Counted from the stretch's first letter, positions 16,572-26,462 are shown. The stretch: DNA of 64,000 nt from Mesorhizobium carmichaelinearum (GCF_900199455.1 NZ_FZQR01000001.1:682001-746000); one strand, 5' to 3'. Numbers and translations: made by a program. The notes: generated from the letters alone by a model not told the origin.

Positions 16572-17488
16572 TGGTCACCACTGCGGGGATCGAGGGCGTC
16601 ACGCAGGCCGTCGCCGAGCAGGTTGAAGCCGAGACTGACGATGAGGATAGCGAAGCCAGGGGCGCCGGCCACCCACCATTGGTCGAGGATGAAGCGGCGG
16701 CCGGAGGCAATCATGGTGCCCCATTCAGGCAGCGGCGGCTGCGCGCCGAGGCCGAGGAAGCCGAGGCCGGCGGCGGTGAGGATGATGCCGGCCATGTCAA
16801 GCGTCACGCGGACGATCAGCGAGGAAATGCAGAGCGGCATGATGTGGCGCAGCACGATGCGGAAGGGCGAAGCGCCCATCAGTTGCACCGCCTTGATGTA
16901 ATCGGAATTGCGCACCGTCAGCGTTTCGGCGCGCGCGATGCGGGCATAAGGCGGCCAAGAGGTGATGGCTATCGCCAGCACCGCGTTTTCGATGCCGGGG
17001 CCGAGCGCCGCGACGAAGGCCAACGCCAGAACCAGCTTCGGAAAGGCGAGGAAGATGTCGGTGATGCGCATCAGGATGGCATCGGTCCAGCCGCCGGCAT
17101 AACCGGCGACGGTGCCGACCAGCAATCCGATGGGGGCGGCGATAATGGCAACCAGGATGACGACATAGAGCGTCCAGCGCGAGCCGTAGAGGATGCGCGA
17201 CAGGATATCGCGGCCAAGGTCGTCTGTGCCGAACCAGTGCTCAGCACTCGGCGCCAACAGCCGCGCGTTCTTCAGATCGCCGAAGGTCGGCGAATAGGGC
17301 GCCAGCACGCCGGCAAGGGCGGCAATGACCAGCAGGGCGATGATGATCAGCAGGCCGACAAAGGCCAGCCGGTTGGCGGAAAAACGTCGCCACGCGACAT
17401 AGGCGCGGCCGAGCCTTGCCTGCATGCGCGAGGCCGGCCGCTCGCTGAGCAGCCAGTCGCGCCGACTCTGGATGGTGTCTGTGCTCAT
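16568..17488 (-). CDS. dipeptide/oligopeptide ABC transporter permease (DppC-type)
   Basis: 306-residue inner-membrane permease. It has an N-terminal cytoplasmic segment with the OppC-N motif, about six membrane helices, and the coupling-loop EAA motif ARAETLTVRNSDYIKAVQLMG. The true start is the ATG at 17488, which overlaps the DppB stop (ATGA); the longer in-frame extension only reads through the neighbour. The downstream end overlaps the DppD ATPase. Substrate is probably a peptide or similar small amide, but nickel or opine import cannot be excluded. Confidence 0.92.
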   Translation of the reverse strand: MSTDTIQSRRDWLLSERPASRMQARLGRAYVAWRRFSANRLAFVGLLIIIALLVIAALAGVLAPYSPTFGDLKNARLLAPSAEHWFGTDDLGRDILSRILYGSRWTLYVVILVAIIAAPIGLLVGTVAGYAGGWTDAILMRITDIFLAFPKLVLALAFVAALGPGIENAVLAIAITSWPPYARIARAETLTVRNSDYIKAVQLMGASPFRIVLRHIMPLCISSLIVRVTLDMAGIILTAAGLGFLGLGAQPPLPEWGTMIASGRRFILDQWWVAGAPGFAILIVSLGFNLLGDGLRDALDPRSGDQ

Positions 17489-18546
17489 CCTGTCTTCGTC
17501 CTCGGATCGAGCACGCGGTAGAGAAGATCGGACAAGAGATTGATGCCTATGAACACCGAGCCGATGACGATGGTGCCACCGAGCACGGCGTTCATGTCGG
17601 CATTCTGCAGCGAGTTGGTGATGTAGAGGCCGATGCCCGGCCAGGAGAAGACGGTCTCGGTCAGCACCGAGCCTTCGAGCAGCCCGGCATAGGACAGCGC
17701 GATCACCGTGACCATCGGCACGGCGGCGTTGCGTAGCGCGTGGCCCCAGATAATGCGGGTTTCCGACAGACCCTTGGCGCGCGCGGCGACGATGTATTCC
17801 TGGGCGAGCTCGTTGAGCATGAACGAGCGCGTCATGCGGCTGATATAGGCGAGCGAGAAATAGCCGAGCAGCGAGGCCGGCAGGATGATGTGCCGGAAGG
17901 CATCCCAGAAGACATCCCACTGACCCTGCATCGCCGAATCGAGAAGGTAGAAACCGGTGATCGGCGTGAAGGTGTATTCGTAGACGACATCGAGCCGTGC
18001 CGGAAAAGCCACCCATTGCAATTTGGCATAGAACAGCACCAAGCCCAGCAAGCCTAACCAGAAGATCGGCACGGAATAGCCGATCAGGCCGATGACGCGG
18101 ACGATCTGGTCGATGATGCTGCCGCGCTTGACGGCGGCCAGCACGCCCAGCGGCACGCCGAACAGCGCGCCGATCAGCGTCCCCAGCGTCGCCAGTTCCG
18201 TGGTTGCCGGCAGCGCGCGGCGGATGTCGGTCATGACCGGGTTGGTGGTCAGTACCGAGGTGCCGAAATCGCCGCTCAGGGCATTTTTCACATAGATGTA
18301 GAACTGCTCGACCAGCGGCAGGTCGAGACCCATCTCGCGGCGCGTGCGCTCGACGACATTGAGAGGCGCCCGATCGCCGAGCACCGCCAGAACCGGATCA
18401 ATCGGGATGACACGGCCGATGAAGAAGGTGACCGCGAGCAGACCAAGATAGGTCGTCACCGCGATGACCAGGAAACGGCCGATCGCCGACGCAATAGCGA
18501 CGGCGCGGGCGCCACCGCGCCCGCTTTCGTTTTCAACCGCGCTCAT
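17485..18546 (-). CDS. dipeptide/oligopeptide ABC transporter permease (DppB-type)
   Basis: 353-residue permease with the DppB layout: first helix at about 25-47, a periplasmic segment containing LGLDLPLVEQF-like sequence, and the coupling motif [24 protein letters not shown]. The N-terminal tail (MSAVENESGRGG) is longer than usual. It follows the substrate-binding gene by about 18 nt and overlaps the DppC-type permease by 4 nt. Confidence 0.92.
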   Translation of the reverse strand: MSAVENESGRGGARAVAIASAIGRFLVIAVTTYLGLLAVTFFIGRVIPIDPVLAVLGDRAPLNVVERTRREMGLDLPLVEQFYIYVKNALSGDFGTSVLTTNPVMTDIRRALPATTELATLGTLIGALFGVPLGVLAAVKRGSIIDQIVRVIGLIGYSVPIFWLGLLGLVLFYAKLQWVAFPARLDVVYEYTFTPITGFYLLDSAMQGQWDVFWDAFRHIILPASLLGYFSLAYISRMTRSFMLNELAQEYIVAARAKGLSETRIIWGHALRNAAVPMVTVIALSYAGLLEGSVLTETVFSWPGIGLYITNSLQNADMNAVLGGTIVIGSVFIGINLLSDLLYRVLDPRTKTG

Positions 18547-18564
18547 GCGGCGCGTCCGCGGGCA

Positions 18565-20208
18565 CTATTCCTTGGAGACCGGCCCGACGAAGTTGCTATC
18601 GAAGCTCGGGCCGAGCGCGAAGCCCTTGAGGTTCTTGCGCAGGCCGGCCACTTCCAATTGCTGATGGATGATGACGAAGGGGCTGGTGTCGAGGATCTTC
18701 TTCTGCAGATCCTTGTACATGTCGGCTCGCTTGCCGGCATCCTTCTCCAGCAGCGCCGCTTCCGTTTCCTTGGTCAGGTCCGGAATGTCCCAGGAATTGC
18801 GCCAGGCAAGCGTGTGGGACTTGCCGGCATCCGAATTGTCCGGGTTCGAGGCAAAGGTCTGGGCGTTGGAGTTCGGATCGAAATAGTCCTGGCCCCAATT
18901 GCCGATATAGATGTCGTGGTTGCGGGCGCGGTACTTGGTCAGCGTCTGCTTGCCGTCGCCGGGGATGATCTCCAGCTTGATGCCGGCCTGACCCAGTGTC
19001 TGCTGGATCGATTCCGCCATGCCGGTGGTCGGCTGGCCGGTGCGCACATCCATGGTCACGCTGAAGCCGTCCGGCAGGCCGGCCTTGGCCAGCAGTTCCT
19101 TGGCTTTGGCGACATCGAGCTTGAACGGGTTGTCGTCCACGGCGCCAAGGTCACCCTTGGGCAGGAAGGATTGGTGGATTTCGCCAATGCCCTTGAGGAT
19201 GGTCGAGCTCAGCGCATCATAGTCGACCAGATATTTGAAGGCCTGACGAACCTCGGGCTTTGCGAGGTTGGGGTTCTTCTGGTTCAGGCTGATGTAATAG
19301 ACCGTGCCCTTCGGCGCGCTGGTCGAGGTGAGGTCGGCGTTCTTGGCGATGGCGTCGAGGTCGTTCGGCTCGAGATTGCGGGCAACGTCGATGTCGCCGG
19401 CTTCCAGCGCCAGACGCTGGGCCGAGCTTTCCTTCATGTTGCGATAGATGACGCGGGCAAGCTTGGCCTTCTCGCCATGATAGTTGTCGTTGCGCTCCAT
19501 GACGACGGCTTCGTTGGCACGCCATTCACGCAGCTTGTAAGCGCCGGAACCGGCATAGCCGGTCTTCAGCCAGGCATTGCCGAAGTCGTTGTCCCATTTG
19601 TAGTCCGCGGTGGGCGCTGCTTTGACGACGTGTTCTTTGACCAGCTTGCTATCGACGACCGATGCGACCGTTGCCGACAGACAGTTCAAGACGAAGCTCG
19701 GCGCGTAGGCCTTGTCGACGGTGAACTGGAAGGTGGTATCGTCGACGGCCTTGGCCTTGTCGGCAACGTTGTCGCCGCTGATGCCGAACTGTTCGATGAT
19801 GAAGGCCGGGCTCTTGTCCAGCTTGACGGCGCGCTCGAAGGAATAGGCGACATCGGCCGCGGTGATCGGATTGCCCGAGGCGAATTTCAGGCCGGGCTTG
19901 AGCTTGAACGTGTAGGTCAAGCCATCGTCCGAGACGGTCCAGCTTTCGGCGAGATCGGGCTTGACCTTGGAGGTGTCGCTGAGGTCGAGGCGGACCAGCA
20001 GGTCATAGGTGTTGCCGGTGACTTCGGCGGTCGACAATTCGAACGCCTCGCCCGGATCCATGGTGATGATGTCGTCGATGGCGAAACCTTCGACCAGCGT
20101 GTCGGCAGGCGTGACCGCGCCGGCCGGCGCGCCGGCCAGAAGCAGCGCCGACATAGCTGCGCCCGCAAGCAGGACGCGGGATCGTAGAGCAAACTTTTCC
20201 ATCATCAT
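18565..20208 (-). CDS. ABC transporter periplasmic substrate-binding protein, peptide family
   Basis: 547-residue SBP family 5 (DppA/OppA) protein with Sec signal (hydrophobic 11-30, cleavage after AGA). Family markers include PDLAESWTVSDDGLTYTFKLKPGLKFASG and GSGAYKLREWRANEAVV-type segments. Three consecutive Met codons start the frame, so the exact start may be 20208, 20205 or 20202. It is the first gene of the importer operon. A near-palindrome TCCAATTGGTCAA lies about 110 bp upstream (20318-20333) and might bind a GntR-type regulator. Ligand unknown. Confidence 0.92.
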   Translation of the reverse strand: MMMEKFALRSRVLLAGAAMSALLLAGAPAGAVTPADTLVEGFAIDDIITMDPGEAFELSTAEVTGNTYDLLVRLDLSDTSKVKPDLAESWTVSDDGLTYTFKLKPGLKFASGNPITAADVAYSFERAVKLDKSPAFIIEQFGISGDNVADKAKAVDDTTFQFTVDKAYAPSFVLNCLSATVASVVDSKLVKEHVVKAAPTADYKWDNDFGNAWLKTGYAGSGAYKLREWRANEAVVMERNDNYHGEKAKLARVIYRNMKESSAQRLALEAGDIDVARNLEPNDLDAIAKNADLTSTSAPKGTVYYISLNQKNPNLAKPEVRQAFKYLVDYDALSSTILKGIGEIHQSFLPKGDLGAVDDNPFKLDVAKAKELLAKAGLPDGFSVTMDVRTGQPTTGMAESIQQTLGQAGIKLEIIPGDGKQTLTKYRARNHDIYIGNWGQDYFDPNSNAQTFASNPDNSDAGKSHTLAWRNSWDIPDLTKETEAALLEKDAGKRADMYKDLQKKILDTSPFVIIHQQLEVAGLRKNLKGFALGPSFDSNFVGPVSKE

Positions 20209-20469
20209 GGTGATTGTTCCCTGTTTTGTTGGTTGTTGACCTGAGTTCCCGGCTCAGGGTTGCAGAATTCTTGTCGAGGCCAAACGACGGCCCTCTAGCC
20301 CCTTACCGTCGTGGTTTTTGTCCAATTGGTCAACAGCATATCCGGCGGCCTCATGGCCGGCAACGAGCATTTATGCGACGGCCCATTGGAGCAGAATGGC
20401 CGGCGGCGCGTCGACGCACAGGCCGGTCAATCGAGGCCGTCGAACGAGAAAAATCTGCTAATTTTTGAG
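20209..20469. other. intergenic region, promoter side of the peptide importer
   Basis: 261 bp between the transglycosylase stop and the importer start. Apart from the weak palindrome TTGTCCAATTGGTCAA at 20318-20333 I see no gene, RNA or repeat. The minus-strand promoter of the importer must be here. Confidence 0.4.
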
Positions 20470-21723
20470 CTATTTCAGCGCGGCGACCAGGCTGGCATCG
20501 GGAAAGCAAGTCGCTGCCTGGCCATTCTTGGCCTGCCACTTGCCGATCGAACGGCGGGTCTTGAAGCCGGGCAGGCCGTCGGCGCTGCCGACATCATAGC
20601 CCTTGGCTTCCAGCGCCCGTTGCAAGCCGGCAATGTCGGAACGGTGGAGATCGCCGACCGGTCCCCAGCTGCCGGAAAAAGTCTGGTCGCCATGTGCAAT
20701 GCGGTCCGCACCATGGCCGATGAACAGCGCGTAGAGGTCGCTGGTGTTGTATTCCTTCAGCACGTAGAAATTGGGGGTGGCGATGAACGCCGGACCGCTG
20801 CGGCCGGCCGGCATCAGCAGGAAGCCCTCCGCCTTCAGCTCGCTCGGCGGAAACGGCTTTCCGCCGACGCGCTTGATACCCATACCAGCCCACTCGGAAA
20901 TCTTCTTGCCTTGATCGGGGCCTTCCAGCGAGCAGGAGACACTGTCGGGCACTGTCACCTCGAAACCCCAGCCGCGCCCCCTCACCCAGCCATAGTGGAC
21001 GAGATAGTTGGCGATCGAGGCGAGAACGTCGGGCGTCGAGTTCCAGATGTCGACGCGTCCGTCGCCGTCGAAATCCACGGCATGCTTGAGGAAAGAAGTC
21101 GGCATGAATTGCGGCTGGCCAAGCGCACCGGCCCAGGACGATTTCATTGCGCCGACCGGGGCCAGGCCGCGTTGGACGATTTCCAGCGCGGCCAGCAGCT
21201 CGATGCGGAAGAAATCCTTCTTCGTCGACATGAACGCCTTGGTGCCCAGCACCTCGAAAGCGTCGTAAGGCATCTTCGCCGCGCCGAAGCCGGTCTCGCG
21301 GCCCCAGATCGCCAGAAGGATTTCGCCGGGCACGCCGTAGCGCTTTTCGATCGCGGCCAGCGTCGTGGCGTTGGTCGCTTCGCGCGCGCGGCCGCCCGAT
21401 GTCACCGCACGAATCGTCTTCTCGGCGAAATAGGCGCCGGGCGAGCCGAACTCGGCCTGATGTTGCTTCTGCGGTGTCTTCGGCTTCTCGCCGGGCATGA
21501 CAAGGTCGGGCAGTTTCAGATTGGGCTTTATGCCGTCGAAGGCGGCGTCAAAAGTCTGTTTGGAGATGCCTTTGACCTTGGCCTCGGGCCATAGATCGTT
21601 CTGCAGCCAGGCGCTGAACTGGTCGTCGATCTTGGCGGCGGAGGCGGGGGCGGCGCAGATGACGGCGAGGAGGGCTGCAAGAAAGCAAAGCAGAGCCAAT
21701 CTGAGAGGACGCGCAACAATCAT
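20470..21723 (-). CDS. lytic murein transglycosylase (MltB type) with peptidoglycan-binding domain
   Basis: 417-residue secreted SLT-2/MltB-family enzyme. Signal peptide at residues 1-29 (cleavage after ASA). The catalytic Glu is Glu143 in IWGRETGFG, and the family segments GALGQPQFMPTSF and DGDGRVDIWNSTPDVLASIANYL follow. The C-terminal 65 residues (QRALEAKGYDVGSADGLPG) form a PG-binding-1 domain. It cleaves the MurNAc-GlcNAc bond with formation of 1,6-anhydro-MurNAc. The ATG at 21723 has GGAAAGG upstream and is preferred to a TTG at 21753 that would overlap recR. Cys23 is not in a convincing lipobox. Confidence 0.93.
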   Translation of the reverse strand: MIVARPLRLALLCFLAALLAVICAAPASAAKIDDQFSAWLQNDLWPEAKVKGISKQTFDAAFDGIKPNLKLPDLVMPGEKPKTPQKQHQAEFGSPGAYFAEKTIRAVTSGGRAREATNATTLAAIEKRYGVPGEILLAIWGRETGFGAAKMPYDAFEVLGTKAFMSTKKDFFRIELLAALEIVQRGLAPVGAMKSSWAGALGQPQFMPTSFLKHAVDFDGDGRVDIWNSTPDVLASIANYLVHYGWVRGRGWGFEVTVPDSVSCSLEGPDQGKKISEWAGMGIKRVGGKPFPPSELKAEGFLLMPAGRSGPAFIATPNFYVLKEYNTSDLYALFIGHGADRIAHGDQTFSGSWGPVGDLHRSDIAGLQRALEAKGYDVGSADGLPGFKTRRSIGKWQAKNGQAATCFPDASLVAALK

Positions 21724-21749
21724 GATCCGCACCCTTTCCAGCAACTTTG

Positions 21750-22355
21750 TCAAAATGCCGTCCGCGAGCGCAGCGCGGCGGCGAGCGTCCCCTCGTCGAG
21801 ATAGTCGAGCTCACCGCCGACCGGCACGCCGTGCGCCAGCCTCGTCACCTTGATGTCGAAGCCGGACAGCTGGTCGGTGAGGTAGTGCGCGGTGGTCTGG
21901 CCCTCGACCGTGGCGTTGACGGCGATGATGATCTCCTTGACCTCGCCGCCGGCAACGCGGTCGATCAGCGAGCGGATGTTGAGCTGGTCGGGGCCGATGC
22001 CGTCGAGCGGCGACAGCGTGCCGCCGAGCACATGGTAGCGCACGTTCATCGCCGCAGCGCGTTCGAGCGCCCACAGGTCGGAAACATCCTCGACGATGAT
22101 CAGCGTGGCGGCGTCGCGGCGCGGATCGGTGCAGATCATGCAGGGGTCCGATGTGTCGACATTGCCGCAAGTGGAACAGATGCGCACCTTGTCGGCGGCC
22201 TCGCCCATGGCGGCGGCGAGCGGCGACAGCAACTGTTCCTTTTTCTTGATCAGATGCAGCGCGGCGCGCCTGGCCGAACGGGGGCCAAGCCCCGGCACCT
22301 TGGCCAGAAGCTGGATCAGGCGTTCGATCTCGGGACCGGCGATTCGCTTGGACAT
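21750..22355 (-). CDS. recR: recombination protein RecR
   Basis: 201 residues, the normal RecR size. It has the helix-hairpin-helix [16 protein letters not shown] at about 20-36, a Cys4 zinc finger (Cys60, Cys63, Cys72, Cys75) and a TOPRIM domain beginning at [14 protein letters not shown]. RecR works with RecF and RecO to load RecA onto gapped DNA. It usually follows ybaB directly; here a hydrolase gene and a small conserved gene lie between them. Confidence 0.97.
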   Translation of the reverse strand: MSKRIAGPEIERLIQLLAKVPGLGPRSARRAALHLIKKKEQLLSPLAAAMGEAADKVRICSTCGNVDTSDPCMICTDPRRDAATLIIVEDVSDLWALERAAAMNVRYHVLGGTLSPLDGIGPDQLNIRSLIDRVAGGEVKEIIIAVNATVEGQTTAHYLTDQLSGFDIKVTRLAHGVPVGGELDYLDEGTLAAALRSRTAF

Positions 22356-22436
22356 CGCTCTGATCTAGGATTTTTCAGAGCGCTTTGAAACATCCCATGG
22401 TCGCCATACTGCCACGCGAAGCCGTGGCGATGCGAA

Positions 22437-23495
22437 TCAGTTGACCTCGAGCGGTCGGCTCTGGCTGGCGATCATCGCACCGATGGCGTCGGTGTTCTCA
22501 GGCGTCGACTGGAACCCCATCGCCGCTTCCTGCGGCGCGCCCTGAACGGAAGAGATGACCTTCGTGTTCAGAGTTCCGCCGAAACGGGCGGCATCCGGTT
22601 CTTCCATCGGCTCCTGCATCGCGACCATCGTCTGCTTCGCGGTTACGCGCGCCGACTTTGCCGTGGGCGCCGCAGCCGCGGTCACATAAGTCTCTTGGAC
22701 CGGAGCGGTCTTGGTCTTGGGCTGACGTGTCGGTTCCGCAGCAGCAGTCATAAAGACCTGCTGCGACGGAGCGGTGCGAACAGCGGTTTTGGCCGGACGC
22801 GTCGGCTCCACCGAGGCGGTCATAAAGACCTGTTGCGCCGGAGCGGTGCGAGACGTTTTGGCCGTGCTCACCGGCTCGGCCGAGGCGACCATCGTCACCG
22901 GCGCGGCGGGCTTCACCACTTGCGGCGCCACCGAGGCAACCATTGGCTCATCCGGCAACGGCTGCCAGTTGCGGCCGCGCTTTTCGTAAAAGGCATTGCC
23001 GCCGGCGACCATGGTGTAGTGCATGTTCTTGTAGGGGAAGCGCAGGCCAGCGGTGTGGAAATACATCGTGTTCTTCAGCTTGGCCTTGCGCTCGCCCTTG
23101 AGCACGGCATCGGCGGCTTCCTCGACATCGGGCATGGCGCGCGAATTCATCGGCCTGGTCATGACGCCCGGCGCGAACTGGCCGGGCTCGCCCACCACGT
23201 CACAGATGGTGCTGCCGTGGTTGCCGGAGCGCAAGCGGTTCATCACCACGGTGCCGACCGCGATCATGCCGTCACGGCTCGACCGGTTGGATTCGAAGAA
23301 CATCGCCCTTTCCAGGCACTCCCTGTCCTTCGGCGTGTGGCTGGAGGCGCGCGACGTCAGGAAACTCGGCGTGATGGCATCGGTCAGGCTTGCAACGGAC
23401 ATGCCGTGCGAAGTGGTCTGGCTGCAGGCGGCCAGGAACAGGGGAGACGTGATGACGCCGAGCAACAGCGGCGCCTTCCATCGCGTGACGATCAA
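22437..23495 (-). CDS. cell-wall hydrolase (SleB/CwlJ type) lipoprotein with C-terminal tandem repeats
   Basis: 352 residues. Signal and lipobox LAAC (Cys24) predict a lipoprotein. Residues about 58-172 form a Hydrolase_2 (SleB-like) domain with the catalytic Glu in AMFFESNRSSRDG and MNRLRSG. After residue 197 comes a low-complexity tail of four imperfect repeats of about 22 residues, each of the form AP-xQQVFMTA-xxEPT-xxAKT. The domain is a predicted lytic transglycosylase or amidase acting on peptidoglycan; the tail may span or bind the envelope. It sits between a small conserved gene and recR on the same strand. Confidence 0.88.
   Translation of the reverse strand: MIVTRWKAPLLLGVITSPLFLAACSQTTSHGMSVASLTDAITPSFLTSRASSHTPKDRECLERAMFFESNRSSRDGMIAVGTVVMNRLRSGNHGSTICDVVGEPGQFAPGVMTRPMNSRAMPDVEEAADAVLKGERKAKLKNTMYFHTAGLRFPYKNMHYTMVAGGNAFYEKRGRNWQPLPDEPMVASVAPQVVKPAAPVTMVASAEPVSTAKTSRTAPAQQVFMTASVEPTRPAKTAVRTAPSQQVFMTAAAEPTRQPKTKTAPVQETYVTAAAAPTAKSARVTAKQTMVAMQEPMEEPDAARFGGTLNTKVISSVQGAPQEAAMGFQSTPENTDAIGAMIASQSRPLEVN
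22641..22904 (-). repeat. coding tandem repeats in the hydrolase tail
   Basis: Encodes residues 198-285 of the SleB-type lipoprotein: units 198-217, 218-241, 242-263 and 264-285. The two central units are most alike (APAQQVFMTASVEPT and APSQQVFMTAAAEPT), suggesting recent duplication. Length variation between strains is likely. Confidence 0.75.
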
Positions 23496-23723
23496 CAGGT
23501 TACCCTCTCACTTCGATACCCGCCCCCGGGCTGCGGCAAGAATGAGACACTTTCGGGCAAAATGATGGCTAAAACGTTATTAACAACGTACTGTTGCCGA
23601 AAAGGCACAAATTCGAGGCTTTCCAGATAGATCGCGCCGTCATTTCACAAAAGCGATGACCGCTGTCTCTTGGTTTCGCCGCAATTGCCGAGGGAAAATC
23701 GCGTCACGTTTTTCCGGGAATCG

Positions 23724-24128
23724 CTACCGCCCGGCCGCAATCGCGGCCTCCTGAGGCTCAAGCTCCTCGACCTTCTCCGAAAACAGGCCGCGCCGGAGAA
23801 ACAACGCCCGCGCGTCCCTGGCCGCCGGCGCGATCTTTCCCGGCCAGTCGCTGTCGATGAATTCGGCCTTGGTGAAATCGGGATTTGTTTCGGAGGCCGC
23901 CTCGAGGAATTCGGCGATTTCCAGCACGACCGCGCGCTCGTCCTTCGAAAGCGCCGACGTGCCGGCCTCGATCGACGGGCGGTGCACGAAATCCTCGAAC
24001 AGATGGAAATAACCCTTGATGCCGACGATATCGACGCCAGCGTCGCTATCGGCAAGAATTTCCAGAATCTCGTAGATCCTGTTGCGGATACGCTGCTCGA
24101 TCAGTCTTTCGGACGGCTCTTCGGTCAT
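23724..24128 (-). CDS. small conserved cytoplasmic protein of unknown function
   Basis: 134 residues, no signal or membrane segment, strongly acidic and helical. The start MTEEPSERLIEQRIRNRIYE and a C-terminal LFLRRGLFSEKVEELEP resemble a conserved hypothetical family of proteobacteria that I recognise but cannot name. Codon use is like that of its neighbours. It lies on the minus strand between ybaB and the hydrolase gene, with a palindromic repeat separating it from ybaB, so it may have its own promoter. Confidence 0.75.
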   Translation of the reverse strand: MTEEPSERLIEQRIRNRIYEILEILADSDAGVDIVGIKGYFHLFEDFVHRPSIEAGTSALSKDERAVVLEIAEFLEAASETNPDFTKAEFIDSDWPGKIAPAARDARALFLRRGLFSEKVEELEPQEAAIAAGR

Positions 24129-24155
24129 GGCGCATCGCCGCTGAGTTCAACTTTC

Positions 24156-24204
24156 ATGCATGTCGTTTACCCAAAACCGCTACACATTTTTGGGCGACAT
24201 GCAT
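24156..24204. repeat. two-part palindromic repeat (ATGCATGTCG ... CGACATGCAT)
   Basis: Outer arms ATGCATGTCG (24156-24165) and CGACATGCAT (24195-24204) are perfect complements, as are inner arms CCCAAAA (24170-24176) and TTTTGGG (24188-24194). The element ends within one base of the ybaB stop codon. This pattern is a recurrent intergenic repeat in Mesorhizobium-like genomes. A half-copy (ATGCATGTCG) occurs at 29401-29410. Confidence 0.75.
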
Positions 24205-24527
24205 CAGAACGGCAGTTTCATTCCCGGCGGGATCGGCAGGCCGGCGGTCAGCGCCTTGGTCTTTTCCTGCATGATCTGCTCGACCTTGGCCTTGGCGTCA
24301 TTATGGGCGGCCAGAATCAGGTCCTCGAGGATCTCGACATCGTCCTCCTTGAACAGCGACGGATCGATCTTCAGCACCTTCATCTCGAACTTGCCGCTCA
24401 AGGTGACGCTGACCAGGCCGCCGCCGGCCTGGCCGACGGATTCGACCGTGGCGATCTCGTCCTGCATGGCCTGGAATTTGGCCTGCATTTCCTTCGCCTT
24501 GCCCATCAGGCCGAGAAGATCTTTCAT
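24204..24527 (-). CDS. YbaB/EbfC family nucleoid-associated protein
   Basis: 107 residues, the family size. It starts [19 protein letters not shown] and contains the [23 protein letters not shown] core typical of YbaB. The family forms tweezer-like dimers that bind DNA. The gene lies 23 nt downstream of dnaX on the same strand, the standard dnaX-ybaB arrangement. Its stop overlaps the end of a palindromic repeat. Confidence 0.96.
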   Translation of the reverse strand: MKDLLGLMGKAKEMQAKFQAMQDEIATVESVGQAGGGLVSVTLSGKFEMKVLKIDPSLFKEDDVEILEDLILAAHNDAKAKVEQIMQEKTKALTAGLPIPPGMKLPF

Positions 24528-24550
24528 GGTCCGGTCCTTGTCTTGGTTTG

Positions 24551-26356
24551 TCAGGTCTCGTCGTCGTCGGCCGGCGGCTCGACCGGCACTTCGGCCTCGG
24601 TCGTGTCTGCCTCCGGCGCGTCGGGAATGCGCACGTCGATGATCTTGGCGCCGGGAAAGCGCGCCAGGATAGCGGCAACCGTCGGATCGCTCTTGGCATC
24701 GAGGAAGGCGTTTTCGCGCTTGGTCGATTCCATTTCGGCCAACGTCTGGCCGCCCTCTTCCTTCGACAGCGACACCAGCCAGTTGCGGCCGGTCCAGGCG
24801 CGCAGTTTCGTCGTCAGCTCGTTGAGCAGCAGCTTCGGCGCATCGTCGGTCAGGTTGACGTCGATGCGACCGGGCTCGAAGCGCACGGGACGGATGCAGC
24901 GCTTGACCAGCACCTTGAGGGCGATGTCGCGCTGCGCGTCGGCAAGGGCAACAATGTCGGCCAGAGACCTGACCGGCACCTGCTGCGGCTCGGACACCGG
25001 CGCGGGCGGCGCGACGAAGGCGGCCGGCGCGGGGGTGGCCCCGACCAGCCGCATGGTCTGTGCGCCACCGGACCCGGATGGCATGCGCGTCTGCGCCGCC
25101 ACCGCACTGGCACCACCGCCATTGCCGGGGCCAGTCGGTGCCCCGTTCGAGCGCGGCGCGCCATTCTGGACCGGCGCTGCGCCCTCAAGCGATCGCAACG
25201 CCTCGTCCAGCGTCGGCAGGTCGGCGGCATGCGCCAGCCGGATCAGCACCATTTCGGCAGCACTCACCGGCCGGTTGGAGGATTGCACCTCGGGAATGCC
25301 CTTGAGCAGCATCTGCCAGGTCCGCGACAGCACGCGAACAGACAGCGCCCTGGCGAAATCGGCGCCGCGCTGGCGCTCGTCTTGCGACAGCGAAGCGTCG
25401 TCCATGGCGGTCGGCACGAAACGCAGCCGGGTGACGAGGTGGTTGAACTCGGCAAGATCGGTCAGCACGGCGGCCGGATCGGCGCCGGTGTCGTATTGCG
25501 TGCGGAACTCGGCGAGTGCCGCCGCCACATCGCCCTTCATCACATGTTCGAACAGATCGACGATACGGGCGCGGTCGGCCAGGCCCAGCATGGCCCGTAC
25601 CGCCTCGGCGCTGACGGAGCCGGCGCCGTGGGCAATCGCCTGGTCGAGGATGGAGAGCGAATCGCGGGCGGAACCTTCGGCGGCGCGCGCGATCATCGCC
25701 AGCGCGTCGTCGTCGACCGAAATGCCTTCCTTGCCGGCGATCGAGGAGAGATGCGCGACCAGCGCGCCGGCATCGATGCGCCTGAGGTCAAAACGCTGGC
25801 AGCGCGACAGGACGGTGATCGGAACCTTGCGGATTTCGGTGGTGGCGAAGATGAATTTGACGTGCGGCGGCGGCTCTTCCAGCGTTTTCAGCAGGCCGTT
25901 GAAGGCCTGCGTCGACAGCATGTGCACTTCGTCGATGATGTAGACCTTGTAGCGGGCCGAGACCGGCGCGTAGCGCACGCGCTCGATGATGTCCCTGATG
26001 TCGTCGATGCCGGTGTGCGAGGCGGCGTCCATCTCGATGACGTCGACATGGCGGCCTTCCATGATCGCCTGGCAATGCTCGCCGAGCACGGCGAGGTCGA
26101 CCGAGGGCTGGTCAACGGTCGATGTCCTGTAGTTCAGCGCCCGCGCCAGAATGCGCGCGGTGGTGGTCTTGCCGACACCGCGCACGCCGGTCAGCATCCA
26201 GGCCTGGGCAATGCGGCCGGTGGCAAAGGCGTTGGTGAGCGTGCGCACCATCGGCTCCTGGCCGACCAGCTCGGAAAAATTCGACGGACGGTATTTGCGC
26301 GCCAGCACGCGGTAGGCAGCAGCCTTTTCCGTACCCGAATTTCCGGCTTCGCTCAT
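24551..26356 (-). CDS. dnaX: DNA polymerase III subunit gamma/tau
   Basis: 601-residue clamp-loader ATPase. Walker [16 protein letters not shown] is near the N-terminus, Walker [10 protein letters not shown] follows, then the sensor-1 region and SRC-type arginine finger ([10 protein letters not shown]). Domain III and a Pro/Ala-rich linker lead to a tau-like C-terminus ending in an acidic tail. The ATG at 26356 is preferred to a TTG at 26374. Between Walker A and B most of the zinc cysteines seen in E. coli DnaX are absent (only [10 protein letters not shown] remains), as I recall for other Rhizobiales. Any gamma form made by frameshifting cannot be decided by eye. Confidence 0.96.
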   Translation of the reverse strand: MSEAGNSGTEKAAAYRVLARKYRPSNFSELVGQEPMVRTLTNAFATGRIAQAWMLTGVRGVGKTTTARILARALNYRTSTVDQPSVDLAVLGEHCQAIMEGRHVDVIEMDAASHTGIDDIRDIIERVRYAPVSARYKVYIIDEVHMLSTQAFNGLLKTLEEPPPHVKFIFATTEIRKVPITVLSRCQRFDLRRIDAGALVAHLSSIAGKEGISVDDDALAMIARAAEGSARDSLSILDQAIAHGAGSVSAEAVRAMLGLADRARIVDLFEHVMKGDVAAALAEFRTQYDTGADPAAVLTDLAEFNHLVTRLRFVPTAMDDASLSQDERQRGADFARALSVRVLSRTWQMLLKGIPEVQSSNRPVSAAEMVLIRLAHAADLPTLDEALRSLEGAAPVQNGAPRSNGAPTGPGNGGGASAVAAQTRMPSGSGGAQTMRLVGATPAPAAFVAPPAPVSEPQQVPVRSLADIVALADAQRDIALKVLVKRCIRPVRFEPGRIDVNLTDDAPKLLLNELTTKLRAWTGRNWLVSLSKEEGGQTLAEMESTKRENAFLDAKSDPTVAAILARFPGAKIIDVRIPDAPEADTTEAEVPVEPPADDDET

Positions 26357-26462
26357 TCGCCCGTTAAGCTCCAAAAGGCCGCGCCCAAAGGCGCCGATTC
26401 CTGCGCATAATCTCGCCCGCGCTGCAATGCGTCGTCAATGTCGCGAGGAGGGCCGATGAGGT

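Noticed and set aside
22641..22904. Tandem repeats considered as a possible CRISPR-like array
   Set aside because: They are imperfect coding repeats without unique spacers and in frame with the hydrolase.
23670..26410. Very long plus-strand open frames over ybaB and dnaX
   Set aside because: Mirror frames caused by high GC; the translations are Arg/Ser/Ala-rich and lack domains.
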